From the NCBI RefSeq assembly GCF_000744815.1, contig NZ_JQMQ01000005.1, positions 1,992,055 to 2,056,054 on the forward strand: DNA of 64,000 nucleotides, given 5' to 3'. Under the pieces are notes generated by a model. It did not search any database and was not told the DNA's origin. It worked only from the letters and a program-made list of their open reading frames with translations. The position numbers and the translations under genes are program-made. Origin of the DNA: Phaeacidiphilus oryzae TH49 (lineage in GTDB: Bacteria > Actinomycetota > Actinomycetes > Streptomycetales > Streptomycetaceae). Positions 25,709 through 35,029 of the stretch are shown piece after piece (within the stretch, counting starts at the first letter, position 1; every line of letters starts with the position of its first letter).

Positions 25709-25714
25709 CTCCCC

Positions 25715-27151
25715 TCAGGCCGGGACGACGGTGACCTCGCCGATGCCCAGCGCGCGGACCTCCTCCTCGATCGCCGAGGCATCGCCGACCAGCACGGTCA
25801 GCAGCCGGTCCGGCTGGAAGCCGGCCACCACCGCGGCCGTCGCGGCCTCCGTGGTGGTGTCGTTCATCCGCTGGTAGAGACCCGCCTGGTAGTCGTCCGG
25901 CAGCTGCTGGGCGACCTGGTCGGCGAGGGTGCCGCAGACCGCCACCGCCGTCTCGTACCGCAGCGGGGCGATGCCGACCAGGTTCTGCACGGCGATGTCC
26001 CGCTCCTCCCCGGTCAGGCCCTCGGCGGCCAGGGTGCGGAGCACCTGCCAGGCGTCGGCGAGCGCCGGGGCGGTGGAGGGGGTGTCCACCGAGCCGGAGA
26101 TGCCGAGCAGCGCGCGGCCCTGCCCCTCGGCGCCCGACCGCAGCGGCTGGGCGAAGGCCCGGACACCGTAGGTATAGCCCTTCTCCTCGCGCAGCACCCG
26201 GTCCAGGCGGGAGGTGAGGGTGCCGCCCAGGGCGTAGGTGCCGAGGACCTGGGCCGGCCACTCGGGGGCGTGCCGGTCCGGGCCGAGCCGGCCGATCAGC
26301 AGCTGGGTCTGGACCGCGCCGGGGCGGTCGACGATCACCACCCGGCCGCGCTCTCCGGGGTCCGCGGCCCGCACCGGGGCGGGGACGCCGGGCTCGGCCG
26401 AGTCGCCCTGCCAGGCGCCGAGGGTGCGCTCCAGGATGCCGTCCACGTCGCCGGCCGCCGTCAGGTCTCCGACGATCACGGCGGTGGCGGTGGCCGGCCG
26501 GACGTGTGCCCGGTAGAACGCGCGGACGGCCTCGGCGTCGATCCGCTCGACGGTCTCGGCGGCGCCGGCCCGCGGCCGGGAGATCCGGTCGTCGGCCGGG
26601 AACAGCTCGGCGTAGAGGGCGATGGCGGCCCGGCGGGCCGGGTTGGCGCGCTCGTGCTGGATCTCGTCCAGGCGGTTGGCGACCACCCGCTCGACCTCGG
26701 CGTCCGGGAAGGCCGGGGCCCGTACGGCGTCCGCGAGCAGCGAGAGGCCGCGCTCCAGACGGGAGTTGGGGACCTCCAGGGAGAGCGAGACCACGGTGTG
26801 GTCGGCGTGGGCGTCCAGGGTGGCGCCGGCCCGCTCCAGCTCGGCGGCGAACGCCTCGGCGTCCAGGGTGTCGGTGCCCTCGCTGAAGGACCGCGCCATG
26901 ATGGTGGCGACGCCCTCCTGCTCCCGCGGCTCGGCGGTGAGCGGGGCGTCCAGCACCAGCTCGACGGCGACCAGCTGCTGGCCGGGGCGGTGGCAGCGGA
27001 GGACGGTGAGGCCGTTGGGCAGGGCGCCGCGCGCGGGGGTGGGGAAGGCCCAGGGGGTGGCGGGGCCGGGCTCCGGACGCTCGTGGAAGGTCATCTCGGT
27101 GAGCGGCGCGCCGCCGGCCGACGGGGTGCCTTCGGTCTGGCTGGTCGTCAC
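25715..27151 (-). CDS. M16-family peptidase-like protein without the zinc site
   Basis: This 478-residue protein has the double M16 fold. Where an active M16 enzyme has HxxEH, it reads ATIMARSFSEGTDTLD (about residues 82-97), so it cannot bind catalytic zinc. The substrate-grasping Arg/Tyr region REEKGYTYGVRAF near residue 320 is kept. That is the pattern of the non-catalytic subunit of heterodimeric M16B peptidases. The start is the GTG at 27149-27151, overlapping the stop of the active-subunit gene as GTGA, so the two are made together in equal amounts. Substrate unknown. A strong terminator follows. Confidence 0.88.
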   Translation of the reverse strand: MTTSQTEGTPSAGGAPLTEMTFHERPEPGPATPWAFPTPARGALPNGLTVLRCHRPGQQLVAVELVLDAPLTAEPREQEGVATIMARSFSEGTDTLDAEAFAAELERAGATLDAHADHTVVSLSLEVPNSRLERGLSLLADAVRAPAFPDAEVERVVANRLDEIQHERANPARRAAIALYAELFPADDRISRPRAGAAETVERIDAEAVRAFYRAHVRPATATAVIVGDLTAAGDVDGILERTLGAWQGDSAEPGVPAPVRAADPGERGRVVIVDRPGAVQTQLLIGRLGPDRHAPEWPAQVLGTYALGGTLTSRLDRVLREEKGYTYGVRAFAQPLRSGAEGQGRALLGISGSVDTPSTAPALADAWQVLRTLAAEGLTGEERDIAVQNLVGIAPLRYETAVAVCGTLADQVAQQLPDDYQAGLYQRMNDTTTEAATAAVVAGFQPDRLLTVLVGDASAIEEEVRALGIGEVTVVPA

Positions 27152-28575
27152 GCGGCGTCTCCCTTGCTGCCTTCGGTCTTGCTGCCGTCGGTGTCGATCC
27201 CGCCGGTGTCGGTCCCGTCGGTGTCGATCCCGTCGGTGTCGGTGTCGTCGGGCGTGTCGCCCTCGGGGCCGTCCTCTTCCTCGCCCGGCTCGTACGTCAG
27301 CACCGCGCGGTTGTCGCGGACCAGATGGCGGGCGGCGGCCTCGCGGACCTCCTCGGCGGTGATCTCCAGCAGCCGGCCGACGGCGGTGTCCACCAGCCCG
27401 GGGTCGCCGAAGAGGACGGCGTAGCGGGCGAGTTCGTCGGCCCGGCCGGCGACCGTGTCCAGCCGGTCCAGCCACTCGCGCTCCAGCTGGGCCTGGGCGC
27501 GTTCCAGCTCCTCCTCCGTCGGTCCCTCGGCGGCGAAGCGGGCCAGCTCCTCCTCGACGGCGGCCTCGATCTCGTCGGTGCCGGCGTCTCCGGAGGTCTT
27601 CACGTCCAGCCAGCCCAGCGAGGGCGCGCCGGCCAGCCGGAGCAGGCCGAAGCCGGCCGTGACGGCGGTGCGGTCGCGGCGGACCAGGCGGTTGTAGAGC
27701 CGGCTGGACTCGCCGGCGCCGAGGACGGTGAGCGCCACGTCGGCGGCGTCCGCCTCCCGCCCGCCGTCCTGCGGCAGCAGATACGCGGCCATCAGGGCGC
27801 GGGCCGGCACGTCGGCGACCACGTGCTCGCGGCGCTCGCCGCTGAGGGTGCCGTGCGGGATGGCGCCGGAGCGCGGCTCGGGCTTGCCGTCGTGGCCGGG
27901 GATCGAACCGAAGTACTTCTCCACCCAGGCGAGGGCCTGCTCCGGGTCGATGTCGCCGACCACGGCGAGCACCGCGTTGTTCGGGGCGTAGTAGGTGCGG
28001 AAGAAGGCCTGGGCGTCCTGGAGGGTGGCCGCGTCGAGGTCGGCCATCGAGCCGATCGGGGTGTGGTGGTACGGGTGGCCCTCGGGGAAGGCCATGCCGA
28101 CCAGGCGCTCCAGCGCGGTGCCGTAGGGCACGTTGTCGTAGCGCTGGCGGCGCTCGTTCTTGACCACGTCCCGCTGGTTGTCCAGGGAGGCCTGGTCCAG
28201 GGCGGTGAGGAGGGAGCCCATCCGGTCCGCCTCCAGCCAGAGGGCGAGCTCCAGCTGATGGGCCGGCAGGGTCTCGAAGTAGTTGGTGCGTTCGAAGCTG
28301 GTGGTGCCGTTCGGCGAGCCGCCGGCCGCCTGGACCAGCTCGAAGTGGCCGTTGCCCGGCACCGACTTGGACCCCTGGAACATCAGGTGCTCGAAGAGGT
28401 GGGCGAGCCCGGTGCGACCCGCCGCCTCGTGCCGGGAGCCTACGTCGTACCAGAGGCACACCGCGGCGACGGGGGTGCGATGGTCCTCGGAGAGCACCAC
28501 GCGCAGTCCGTTGCGCAGGCGGTGCTGAGAGATGGTGGGGCCTCCGGTGCCGGAGGCGGGGGCCGGGTTGGCCAT
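27148..28575 (-). CDS. M16-family zinc peptidase, catalytic subunit
   Basis: This 475-residue protein (from ATG 28573-28575; an ATG 51 bp upstream is an alternative) has the inverted zinc motif His59-x-x-Glu62-His63 in AHLFEHLMFQGS. It has the usual M16 flanks: RNGLRVVLSEDHRTPV before it and TSFERTNYFETLP after it. It should be the active half of a processing-peptidase-like complex with the partner encoded at 25715. No signal peptide is seen. The C-terminus is an acidic Thr-Asp-Gly repeat tail of about 30 residues (TDTDGIDTDGTDTGG), encoded by near-perfect direct repeats. It is divergent from parC. Confidence 0.9.
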   Translation of the reverse strand: MANPAPASGTGGPTISQHRLRNGLRVVLSEDHRTPVAAVCLWYDVGSRHEAAGRTGLAHLFEHLMFQGSKSVPGNGHFELVQAAGGSPNGTTSFERTNYFETLPAHQLELALWLEADRMGSLLTALDQASLDNQRDVVKNERRQRYDNVPYGTALERLVGMAFPEGHPYHHTPIGSMADLDAATLQDAQAFFRTYYAPNNAVLAVVGDIDPEQALAWVEKYFGSIPGHDGKPEPRSGAIPHGTLSGERREHVVADVPARALMAAYLLPQDGGREADAADVALTVLGAGESSRLYNRLVRRDRTAVTAGFGLLRLAGAPSLGWLDVKTSGDAGTDEIEAAVEEELARFAAEGPTEEELERAQAQLEREWLDRLDTVAGRADELARYAVLFGDPGLVDTAVGRLLEITAEEVREAAARHLVRDNRAVLTYEPGEEEDGPEGDTPDDTDTDGIDTDGTDTGGIDTDGSKTEGSKGDAA

Positions 28576-28737
28576 CCGCGTGTCGTCCTTCCGATCGGGC
28601 TCCGTGAAGGCTCCATTGTGCTGCACCGGCGCGGGCGCCGGGCGGCGGGAAACGGCGGGGACGGGCGGCGAGCCGGGCGGCGGAGGCGGGCAGCGGGGGC
28701 GGGGGCTCGCCGCCCGGCCGAGGCGAAGCCGCCGCGG

Positions 28738-28800
28738 GGCCGCGCGGGGCTGCCGCAGGGCCGCGCGGGGCCGCCGCAGGGCCGCACCCGGCCGCCGCAG
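28738..28800. repeat. 21-bp GC-rich tandem repeat, three copies
   Basis: Three 21-bp units starting ggccgc at 28738, 28759 and 28780 lie in the 440-bp divergent gap between the M16 operon and parC (28576-29015), with a diverged fourth after 28800. The gap must also hold both promoters, but no -10/-35 pair is convincing. Confidence 0.75.
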
Positions 28801-29015
28801 AGCCGCGCGCGGCCCGCGTACGGTGGCGCCGGAGGAGCTCCGGGAAAGCTCCCGGAGACCCGCGGGGGGCGCCGATCGACCCGACGGGTGGGGTTGCGGG
28901 CCGGGTTGTCGGTGGTTGGGGCCACAATGGGGGGCCGAAAGGTACGGTCGGTCCGCCCAGCCGATCCGGTCAGCCCACCCCGAGACGACCCCGAGATAGA
29001 GGAGCCCAACCCGCG

Positions 29016-31472
29016 ATGGCCCGCCGCAGTTCGCAGTCCCCGCCGCCGGAGGACTTCGAGGAGCGCATTCTCGACGTCGACGTCGTCGACGAGATGCAGG
29101 GCTCCTATCTGGAGTACGCCTACTCGGTGATCTACGCCCGCGCGCTGCCCGACGCGCGGGACGGGCTCAAGCCCGTCCACCGCCGAATCCTGTACCAGGC
29201 CGGGGAGATGGGCCTGCGGCCGGACCGCGCCCACGTCAAGTCGGCCCGCGTGGTCGGCGAGGTGATGGGCCGTCTGCACCCGCACGGCGACCAGGCGATC
29301 TACGACTCGCTGGTCCGCCTCGCCCAGCCGTTCTCCATGCGGCTGCCGCTGATCGACGGCCACGGCAACTTCGGCTCGCTGGGCAACGACGACCCGCCGG
29401 CCGCGATGCGGTACACCGAGTCCCGGCTGACCGCCGCCGCGCTGGCGATGACCGACTCCATCGACGAGGGCACGGTCGACTGGGCGCCGAACTACGACGG
29501 CAGCGAGCAGGAGCCGCTGGTCCTCCCGGCGGCCTTCCCGAACCTGCTGGTCAACGGCGCGTCCGGGATCGCGGTCGGGATGGCGACCAATATGCCGCCG
29601 CACAACCTCGGCGAGGTGGTGGCCGCCGCCCGGCATCTGGTGAAGCACCCGAACGCCGACCTGTCCACGCTGATGAAGTTCGTGCCGGGCCCCGACCTGC
29701 CGACCGGCGGCCGGATCGTCGGCCTCGGCGGGATCCAGGACGCGTACGAGACCGGGCGCGGCACCTTCAAGATCCGGGCGACCGCGACCATCGAGAACGT
29801 CACGGCCCGGCGCAAGGGCATCGTGATCACCGAGCTCCCGTACAACGTGGGGCCGGAGAAGGTGATCTCGAAGATCAAGGACCTGGTCGGCTCGAAGAAG
29901 CTGCAGGGCATCGCGGACGTCAAGGACCTCACCGACCGGGCGCACGGGCTGCGCCTGGTGATCGAGGTGAAGAACGGCTTCGTCCCCGAGGCCCTGCTGG
30001 AGCAGCTGTACAAGCTGACCCCGCTGGAGGAGTCCTTCGGCATCAACAACGTCGCCCTGGTCGACGGGCAGCCGCTGACCCTGGGCCTCAAGGAGATGCT
30101 CGAGGTCTACGTCGACCACCGCTTCGACGTGGTGCGGCGGCGCAGCGAGTTCCGCCGCACCAAGCGGCAGGAGCGGCTGCACCTGGTGGACGGCCTGCTG
30201 GTCGCGCTGCTCGACATCGACGAGGTCATCCGGCTGATCCGGGAGAGCGACAACTCGGCGGACGCCAAGCGGCGGCTGATGGAGCGGTTCGGTCTGACGG
30301 ACGTCCAGACCCAGTACATCCTGGACACCCCGCTGCGCCGGCTGACCCGCTTCGACCGGATCGAGCTGGAGTCGGAGCAGGAGCGGCTGCGGGCGGAGAT
30401 CGCTGCGCTGACCGAGATCCTGGAGTCCGACCAGGTGCTGCGGAAGACCGTCTCGGACGAACTCGCGGCCGTGGCCAAGCAGTTCGGGACGCCGCGGCGG
30501 ACCGTGCTGGACGACGGCTCGGGCACCGCGCCCGCGCCGATCACGCCGGCCGATCTCCAGGTGGCGGACGACCCCTGCCGGGTGCTGCTCTCCTCGACCG
30601 GCCTGCTGGCGCGGACGGCGAGCACGGAGGCCGGGGAGGGCGGCGGCAAGCGCGCCAAGCACGACGCCGTCGTCTCCGCGGTGCCGGCCACGACGCGGGG
30701 CGAGATCGCCGCGGTGACCACGGCCGGGCGGGCGATCCGGCTCACCGTGGTCGACCTGCCGCAGCTGCCGGAGACCAGCGCGGCGCCGAACCTGGCGGGT
30801 GGGGCGCCGATCTCCGAGTTCGTGGAACTCGCCGCCGGCGAGCGGGTGCTCTGCCTCACCACCCTGGACGAGTCCTCGCCCGGCCTGGCCCTGGGCACCC
30901 GCCAGGGCGTGGTGAAGCGGGTGGTCCCGGACTGGCCGGCCAACAAGGACGAGTACGAGGTCGTCTCGCTCAAGGACGGCGACGAGATCGTCGGCGCGAT
31001 GGAGCTGCGCACCGGCGAGGAGGACCTGGTCTTCATCACCTCCGAGGCGCAGCTGCTGCGCTTCCCCGCCTCCTCGGTGCGCCCGCAGGGGCGCCCGGCG
31101 GGCGGCATGGCCGGGATCAAGCTCGGTCCGGACGCGAAGGTGATCTCCTTCGCCGCGGTCGACCCGACGCAGGAGGCCCTGGTGGTCACGGTCGCCGGCA
31201 CCGCGGACGGCACCCTGGACGGCCTGGGCGGCACGGCCAAGGCGACGCCCTTCGACCAGTACCCGCGCAAGGGGCGGGCGACCGGCGGGGTGCGCTGCCA
31301 GCGCTTCCTGAAGGGTGAGGACCGCCTGGTCTTCGCCTGGTCCGGCCCCACCCCGGCGTACGCCGCCACCTCCACCGGCGCCCCCGCCGAACTCCCCGGC
31401 CGGGACCCCCGCCGAGACGGCTCCGGCGTCCCCATCGCCAAGCCGATCGCGGCGGTGGCGGGGCCGGCGTAG
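29016..31472 (+). CDS. parC: DNA topoisomerase IV subunit A
   Basis: The 818-residue type IIA topoisomerase A subunit breaks and rejoins DNA through Tyr133 ([10 protein letters not shown]). With ParE (encoded at 46046) it decatenates daughter chromosomes. The N-terminal winged-helix/tower region is complete ([39 protein letters not shown]), and the C-terminus has a beta-pinwheel part. It is shorter than gyrase A and lacks a clear GyrA box, which supports ParC. Position 93, the quinolone-contact Ser of gyrase, is Gln here. Asp97 is kept. The start is ATG 29016. It is followed by a strong terminator. Confidence 0.93.
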   Translation: MARRSSQSPPPEDFEERILDVDVVDEMQGSYLEYAYSVIYARALPDARDGLKPVHRRILYQAGEMGLRPDRAHVKSARVVGEVMGRLHPHGDQAIYDSLVRLAQPFSMRLPLIDGHGNFGSLGNDDPPAAMRYTESRLTAAALAMTDSIDEGTVDWAPNYDGSEQEPLVLPAAFPNLLVNGASGIAVGMATNMPPHNLGEVVAAARHLVKHPNADLSTLMKFVPGPDLPTGGRIVGLGGIQDAYETGRGTFKIRATATIENVTARRKGIVITELPYNVGPEKVISKIKDLVGSKKLQGIADVKDLTDRAHGLRLVIEVKNGFVPEALLEQLYKLTPLEESFGINNVALVDGQPLTLGLKEMLEVYVDHRFDVVRRRSEFRRTKRQERLHLVDGLLVALLDIDEVIRLIRESDNSADAKRRLMERFGLTDVQTQYILDTPLRRLTRFDRIELESEQERLRAEIAALTEILESDQVLRKTVSDELAAVAKQFGTPRRTVLDDGSGTAPAPITPADLQVADDPCRVLLSSTGLLARTASTEAGEGGGKRAKHDAVVSAVPATTRGEIAAVTTAGRAIRLTVVDLPQLPETSAAPNLAGGAPISEFVELAAGERVLCLTTLDESSPGLALGTRQGVVKRVVPDWPANKDEYEVVSLKDGDEIVGAMELRTGEEDLVFITSEAQLLRFPASSVRPQGRPAGGMAGIKLGPDAKVISFAAVDPTQEALVVTVAGTADGTLDGLGGTAKATPFDQYPRKGRATGGVRCQRFLKGEDRLVFAWSGPTPAYAATSTGAPAELPGRDPRRDGSGVPIAKPIAAVAGPA

Positions 31473-31490
31473 CGGCGGACCGCATACCGG

Positions 31491-31538
31491 CAAGTCCCCA
31501 CATAACCACCTCAATCGCGGTGGGGATGTGGGGACTTG
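31491..31538. terminator. Long hairpin terminator after parC
   Basis: CAAGTCCCCACAT (31491-31503) pairs perfectly with 31526-31538, and an inner CCACC/GGTGG stem (31506-31510 with 31519-31523) extends it. It lies 18 bp after the parC stop. Confidence 0.85.
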
Positions 31539-31747
31539 GCGTAATGGTGCCGTTTTCGACGGAGGCCGGTCGGGAATGACCGCTATGGGTCGGCAGCGGG
31601 GCCTCTCGGGCCAGGCTTCCGCTCTTCCGGCCTTCCCCCTCGCCCGGACCGACCGACCGACGACGTTCGGCGTCACCGGGCCAGGGCTTCGGCCAACCCG
31701 CCGCCAGGCGGCCGTCCGGCCCACAGCCGAGAACGGGGGTTCCGGCA

Positions 31748-32491
31748 ATGGCCATGAGCGAAGAGGGCGCGACGGGCGCCGAGCACAGCAGGACAGCCGA
31801 CGTCAGCAGCCACTTCTCGTTGCTGCGCTGGACCGTTCTCGGATGCGTTCTGCTCGCCCTGGTCGGCATGCTCTGCATCGTCCTCAGCGGCTGGATGATC
31901 CGCGGTGTCGAAGCCCTGTGGGGCGGTCCGGCCCAAGCCGAGACCATGGGCACCACCGGCCAGTACTTCGACGCCGTCGGCGCGATGTTCTCGGGTTTCG
32001 CCCTGACGCTGGCCATCGTGGCGACGCTGCTGCAGCGCCGCGAACTGCGCGAGCAGCGCGGTGAGCTGGCGCTGCAGAGACGTGCCCAGGAGGAGCAGAA
32101 CAAGCACCTGCGGATGTCCGCGGAGGCAGAGCTCCGCAACCTCCACGTGGACCTGCTGAGGATGTCGCTCCACGACGACTCCCTCGCCGAGTTCTGGGAA
32201 TCGCCCGGCTACGACACCCCCGAACACCGCCGCCAGTTCCTCTATGCCAACCTCGTCTACTCGCACTTCTTCCTGCACTTCAAGCTGGGCCTGCGCAGTT
32301 ACGAGGAGATGATCGGCCACATTCAGTCGGACCTCTGCCGAAGCTCGGTCTTCCGGGCCTACTGGCAGGCTTCCAGACGGGGCAAAGAGGTCTTGAAGCC
32401 CGGGTCAGCGGAACATCAGTTCGTCGCTCTGGTCGAGGAGGCGTTTCGACGCATGCCCGGCCCGGACAGAGGCGATGTTCAAGCGGCGTAG
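31748..32491 (+). CDS. DUF6082-family membrane-anchored protein
   Basis: This 247-residue protein resembles DUF6082 proteins, which are frequent in streptomycetes and have no known function. Two membrane helices are visible, at about residues 27-50 (LLRWTVLGCVLLALVGMLCI) and about 73-92. A charged coiled-coil segment (RRELREQRGELALQRRAQEE) follows, then a helical soluble domain with LLRMSLHDDSLAEFW and QFLYANLVYSHFFLHFKLG. The start is ATG 31748; ATG 31754 is also possible. GC at third positions is slightly lower than in the core neighbours. The 275 bp upstream contain only the parC terminator and no recognised promoter. Confidence 0.75.
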   Translation: MAMSEEGATGAEHSRTADVSSHFSLLRWTVLGCVLLALVGMLCIVLSGWMIRGVEALWGGPAQAETMGTTGQYFDAVGAMFSGFALTLAIVATLLQRRELREQRGELALQRRAQEEQNKHLRMSAEAELRNLHVDLLRMSLHDDSLAEFWESPGYDTPEHRRQFLYANLVYSHFFLHFKLGLRSYEEMIGHIQSDLCRSSVFRAYWQASRRGKEVLKPGSAEHQFVALVEEAFRRMPGPDRGDVQAA

Positions 32492-32604
32492 ACCGCATTC
32501 CTCCCGGCGCCCACCCGAGCCGCGCAACCGGTGGATGGCCGAAAACGAGACACCGGCCCCCTGGGTCGGAATACTGTGGCCACGTCAACTCGTCCGTCCT
32601 TCTA

Positions 32605-32625
32605 GCCACCCTTTGGAGGGGTGGC
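32605..32625. terminator. Short hairpin after the DUF6082 gene
   Basis: GCCACCC (32605-32611) and GGGTGGC (32619-32625) form a 7-bp stem with a 7-nt loop, 113 bp after the DUF6082 stop. It may be a terminator. The rest of 32492-32742 has no gene. Confidence 0.35.
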
Positions 32626-32705
32626 ACGGCCTCCAGACACCCGTTGGAGGGTTGGCGGTTTGCAGCCCCCCGGTGCATTCCTGAAAAAATGGCACATAAC
32701 CGGAA

Positions 32706-32725
32706 GTCAGCTCAATTGCGCTGAC
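32706..32725. promoter_or_regulatory. 20-bp near-perfect palindrome before a small gene
   Basis: GTCAGCTCAATTGCGCTGAC is palindromic over 20 bp except for one base pair, with an unusual CAATTG centre for this GC-rich DNA. It stands 17 bp upstream of the ATG at 32743, where a dimeric repressor would block the start region. Confidence 0.5.
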
Positions 32726-32742
32726 CTTTTCGTCCCTACCCG

Positions 32743-32997
32743 ATGGAAGACCACGGACTCGTGCACATCACCCGCCGTATCGGCGCATCCCCACGGGAGC
32801 GCGGCAGCCTGGGCAACAATTCCTGCCCGGACATCTTCGAGCTGGATGACGGCCGGTTCGCCGTGATCGGGACGGAGATGACCGCAGAGCTGGACCCGAG
32901 GCTCCCTCCCGACGCCTCGCGCGCCGACTACGAGCGGATCGTCGTCATCACCCGGGACACCCTGCTGCGGGCGAAAAAGGACATCCCGGACCTCTGA
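32743..32997 (+). CDS. Conserved 84-residue hypothetical protein
   Basis: This small soluble protein has a clearly selected sequence (SCPDIFELDDGRFAVIGTEM in the centre and RIVVITRDTLLRAKKDIPDL at the end). It resembles small proteins often seen beside DUF6082 genes in streptomycetes. I cannot assign a function. The ATG 32743 and the GTG 32761 (reading HITRRIGASPRERGS after it) are both possible starts; the ribosome-binding site is weak for each. A 20-bp palindrome lies directly upstream and may be its operator. Confidence 0.65.
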   Translation: MEDHGLVHITRRIGASPRERGSLGNNSCPDIFELDDGRFAVIGTEMTAELDPRLPPDASRADYERIVVITRDTLLRAKKDIPDL

Positions 32998-33092
32998 CTC
33001 CACGCCGACGGGGCCCGTTGGGTGCGATGTTCGGTGTTGTTTCCGGACGGGCCCCTGGTGCGGGTGGTGTGTTCGCGTCAGACTGCTGAGTC

Positions 33093-33920
33093 ATGAGGAC
33101 TCGGGGCGGGGTTGTCGCAGCAGGTGTCGGCGCGGCGTTGGCGTTGCTCGTGGGAATGGGGAACGCGCAGGCCGCGACCGGGAGCTGGACGCAGACCGGA
33201 AGCAGTCTGCAGTCGACGCTGAGCGCGGGCGAGGGCGTGGCCACCAACGGCTCGTCGGTGGTCTACCGGGGTACGACGTCGATCCCGCTGTCCGTCGCCG
33301 CGCAGGGCTGGACGCACATCGGCGATCCCGACGTCGCCGGCGGGTACGTCTTCGACGCCTACCAGAGCGGCACGAGCAGCCCGACCAGCAAGATGTACCG
33401 GGTGACCACCCCCGCCGGCCAGTCCTACGAGTACGTCCACCAGCTGGTGAGCGGGGAGCTGTACAACAACTCCTTCGACGCCGTCTCGCCGGACTCGCAG
33501 TGGATGGTGTCCGGCGAGTGGGGGACGATGGATCACCTGCAGGTGTACCCGACTCCGCTGCTGAACCCGGCGACGCCGAAGACCGGAGGCGCGCTGGACC
33601 TCTCCGGCGAGATCGCGCTGAGCTCCCCGGTCACGGACGTGCAGGGCTGTGACTTCACCTCGGCCACGCAGCTGGTCTGTGCCTCGGACGACGCGAACAA
33701 GGACCTGCTGGAGGTGGACCTGCCGGGGCCGCTGACCGGCGGCGACACCACGGGCCAGGTCAGCGTCATCGGCCAGGTGCCCACGCAGAGCGACTGCTCC
33801 GGCAGCGGGGAGACCGAGGGCGTGGACTACGACCCGGCGTCCGGGACCCTGCGCCTGGAGATGATCCAGCCGGGCGTCTGCAAGGTGGTGACCTCCGTCT
33901 ACACCTACCAGCGGGGCTGA
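33093..33920 (+). CDS. Secreted hypothetical protein
   Basis: This 275-residue protein has a Sec signal peptide (Arg-rich start, hydrophobic core, AQA-A cleavage at about residue 28). The mature part is rich in Ser, Thr, Gly and aromatic residues in a beta-strand pattern, with repeated WTHIGDPDV / YVFDAYQSG-like blades. It may be a small propeller or beta-sandwich. Four Cys in the second half could form two disulphides. I do not recognise a family. The start is ATG 33093. It has its own transcription unit downstream of the 84-aa gene. After the stop, 33921-33990 is a run of gcgaacgcc-type short repeats. Confidence 0.65.
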   Translation: MRTRGGVVAAGVGAALALLVGMGNAQAATGSWTQTGSSLQSTLSAGEGVATNGSSVVYRGTTSIPLSVAAQGWTHIGDPDVAGGYVFDAYQSGTSSPTSKMYRVTTPAGQSYEYVHQLVSGELYNNSFDAVSPDSQWMVSGEWGTMDHLQVYPTPLLNPATPKTGGALDLSGEIALSSPVTDVQGCDFTSATQLVCASDDANKDLLEVDLPGPLTGGDTTGQVSVIGQVPTQSDCSGSGETEGVDYDPASGTLRLEMIQPGVCKVVTSVYTYQRG

Positions 33921-33983
33921 GCGCAGGCACCGAACGCGAACGCCGAGCGCGAACGCCAAGCGGCGAGCGCCAAGCGCGAGCGC

Positions 33984-34007
33984 CGAGCAGAATGCGCGGA
34001 ACATGCG
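33984..34007 (+). promoter_or_regulatory. Candidate response-regulator operator upstream of the ABC transporter (copy 1)
   Basis: A 24-bp motif (CGAGCAGAATGCGC followed by GGAACATGCG) stands 93 bp before the ATPase start. It contains two direct AGAAyGCGC-like repeats ten bases apart. A copy with 20 of 24 identities, all differences being transitions, lies upstream of the sensor kinase at 39748-39771. The gap 33921-34099 otherwise has no gene. Confidence 0.45.
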
Positions 34008-34099
34008 GTAACGCGGTCTGCGCGGTTTGTTCGAGCAAGATGTTCCTGCCGCCCGGCCGCTCCTAGGTTCTCCCTCGACCCACCGAGAGGAGAACCCCG

Positions 34100-35029
34100 A
34101 TGGCCGCCCAGACCGATCGGGCGACGAGCCCGCCGCCGGACACCCCCGCCGGCTCCCCCGGCTCCGCCGGCCGCGGAGCACGCATCGAACTCACCAACGT
34201 CACCCGACGGTTCACCTCGCCCTCGGGCGAGCTCTTCACCGCGATCCGCGAGGTGAACTTCACCGTCGAGCCCGGCGAGTTCTGCGCCGTGGTCGGCCCG
34301 ACCGGCTGCGGCAAGTCGACCACCCTCGGCATGGTGTCCGGGCTCGACAGCCCCAGCGGCGGCACCGTCAGGGTGGGCGGCGCGGAGGTCAAGGGCATCA
34401 CCCCGGGCGTCAGCTTCATGTTCCAGCAGGACGCCCTGCTGCCCTGGAAGACCGTGCTCGGCAATGTCGCGATGGGCCCGACCTTCCGCGGCGTCAGCAA
34501 GCAGAAGGCGCACGCGGACGCCCGCGACTGGCTGCGCCGGGTCGGCCTGGACGGCTTCGCCGACCACCACCCGCACCAGCTCTCCGGCGGCATGCGCAAG
34601 CGCGCCAGCATGGCGGCGGCACTGATCAACGAGCCGTCGATCCTCCTCATGGACGAGCCCTTCGGCGCGCTCGACGTGCAGACCAAGGCCATCATGTCCA
34701 ACGAACTCCTCGGCCTCTGGGAGGAGTTGAAGCCCAGCGTGCTGTTCATCACCCACGACCTGGAGGAGGCCGTGGCGTTGGCCGACAAGGTGGTCGTGAT
34801 GACCTCGCGTCCCGGCACCATCAAGGGCGTCTTCGAGATCGACCTGCCGCGCCCGCGCGGAGCCGTCCAGGAGATCCGCTTCGACCCGCGCTTCCTGGAG
34901 CTCCACCACCAGATCTGGGAGTCCCTGCGCGAGGAGGTCGACGCGGCCTACGCGCAGACCCAGGGCGCGGCCGCCGGCGCCGGTGCCGGCCAGGGCAGCG
35001 GAAGCGGCAGCGGAAGCGAGGGGAAGTGA
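34100..35029 (+). CDS. NitT/TauT-family ABC transporter ATPase (SsuB/TauB-like)
   Basis: This 309-residue single ABC domain has Walker A GPTGCGKSTT (about residue 70), the Q-loop in FMFQQDALLPWKTV, signature LSGGMRKRASMAAAL, Walker B ILLMDEPFGALD and switch His in FITHDLEEAVALAD. The LLPWKTV loop is typical of nitrate, sulfonate and taurine importers. The N-terminal 25 residues and a C-terminal (Gly-Ser) tail are probably disordered. It starts at ATG 34100 (GAGAGGAG upstream). The TGA overlaps the permease GTG. It is the first gene of a three-gene importer operon. Confidence 0.93.
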   Translation: MAAQTDRATSPPPDTPAGSPGSAGRGARIELTNVTRRFTSPSGELFTAIREVNFTVEPGEFCAVVGPTGCGKSTTLGMVSGLDSPSGGTVRVGGAEVKGITPGVSFMFQQDALLPWKTVLGNVAMGPTFRGVSKQKAHADARDWLRRVGLDGFADHHPHQLSGGMRKRASMAAALINEPSILLMDEPFGALDVQTKAIMSNELLGLWEELKPSVLFITHDLEEAVALADKVVVMTSRPGTIKGVFEIDLPRPRGAVQEIRFDPRFLELHHQIWESLREEVDAAYAQTQGAAAGAGAGQGSGSGSGSEGK

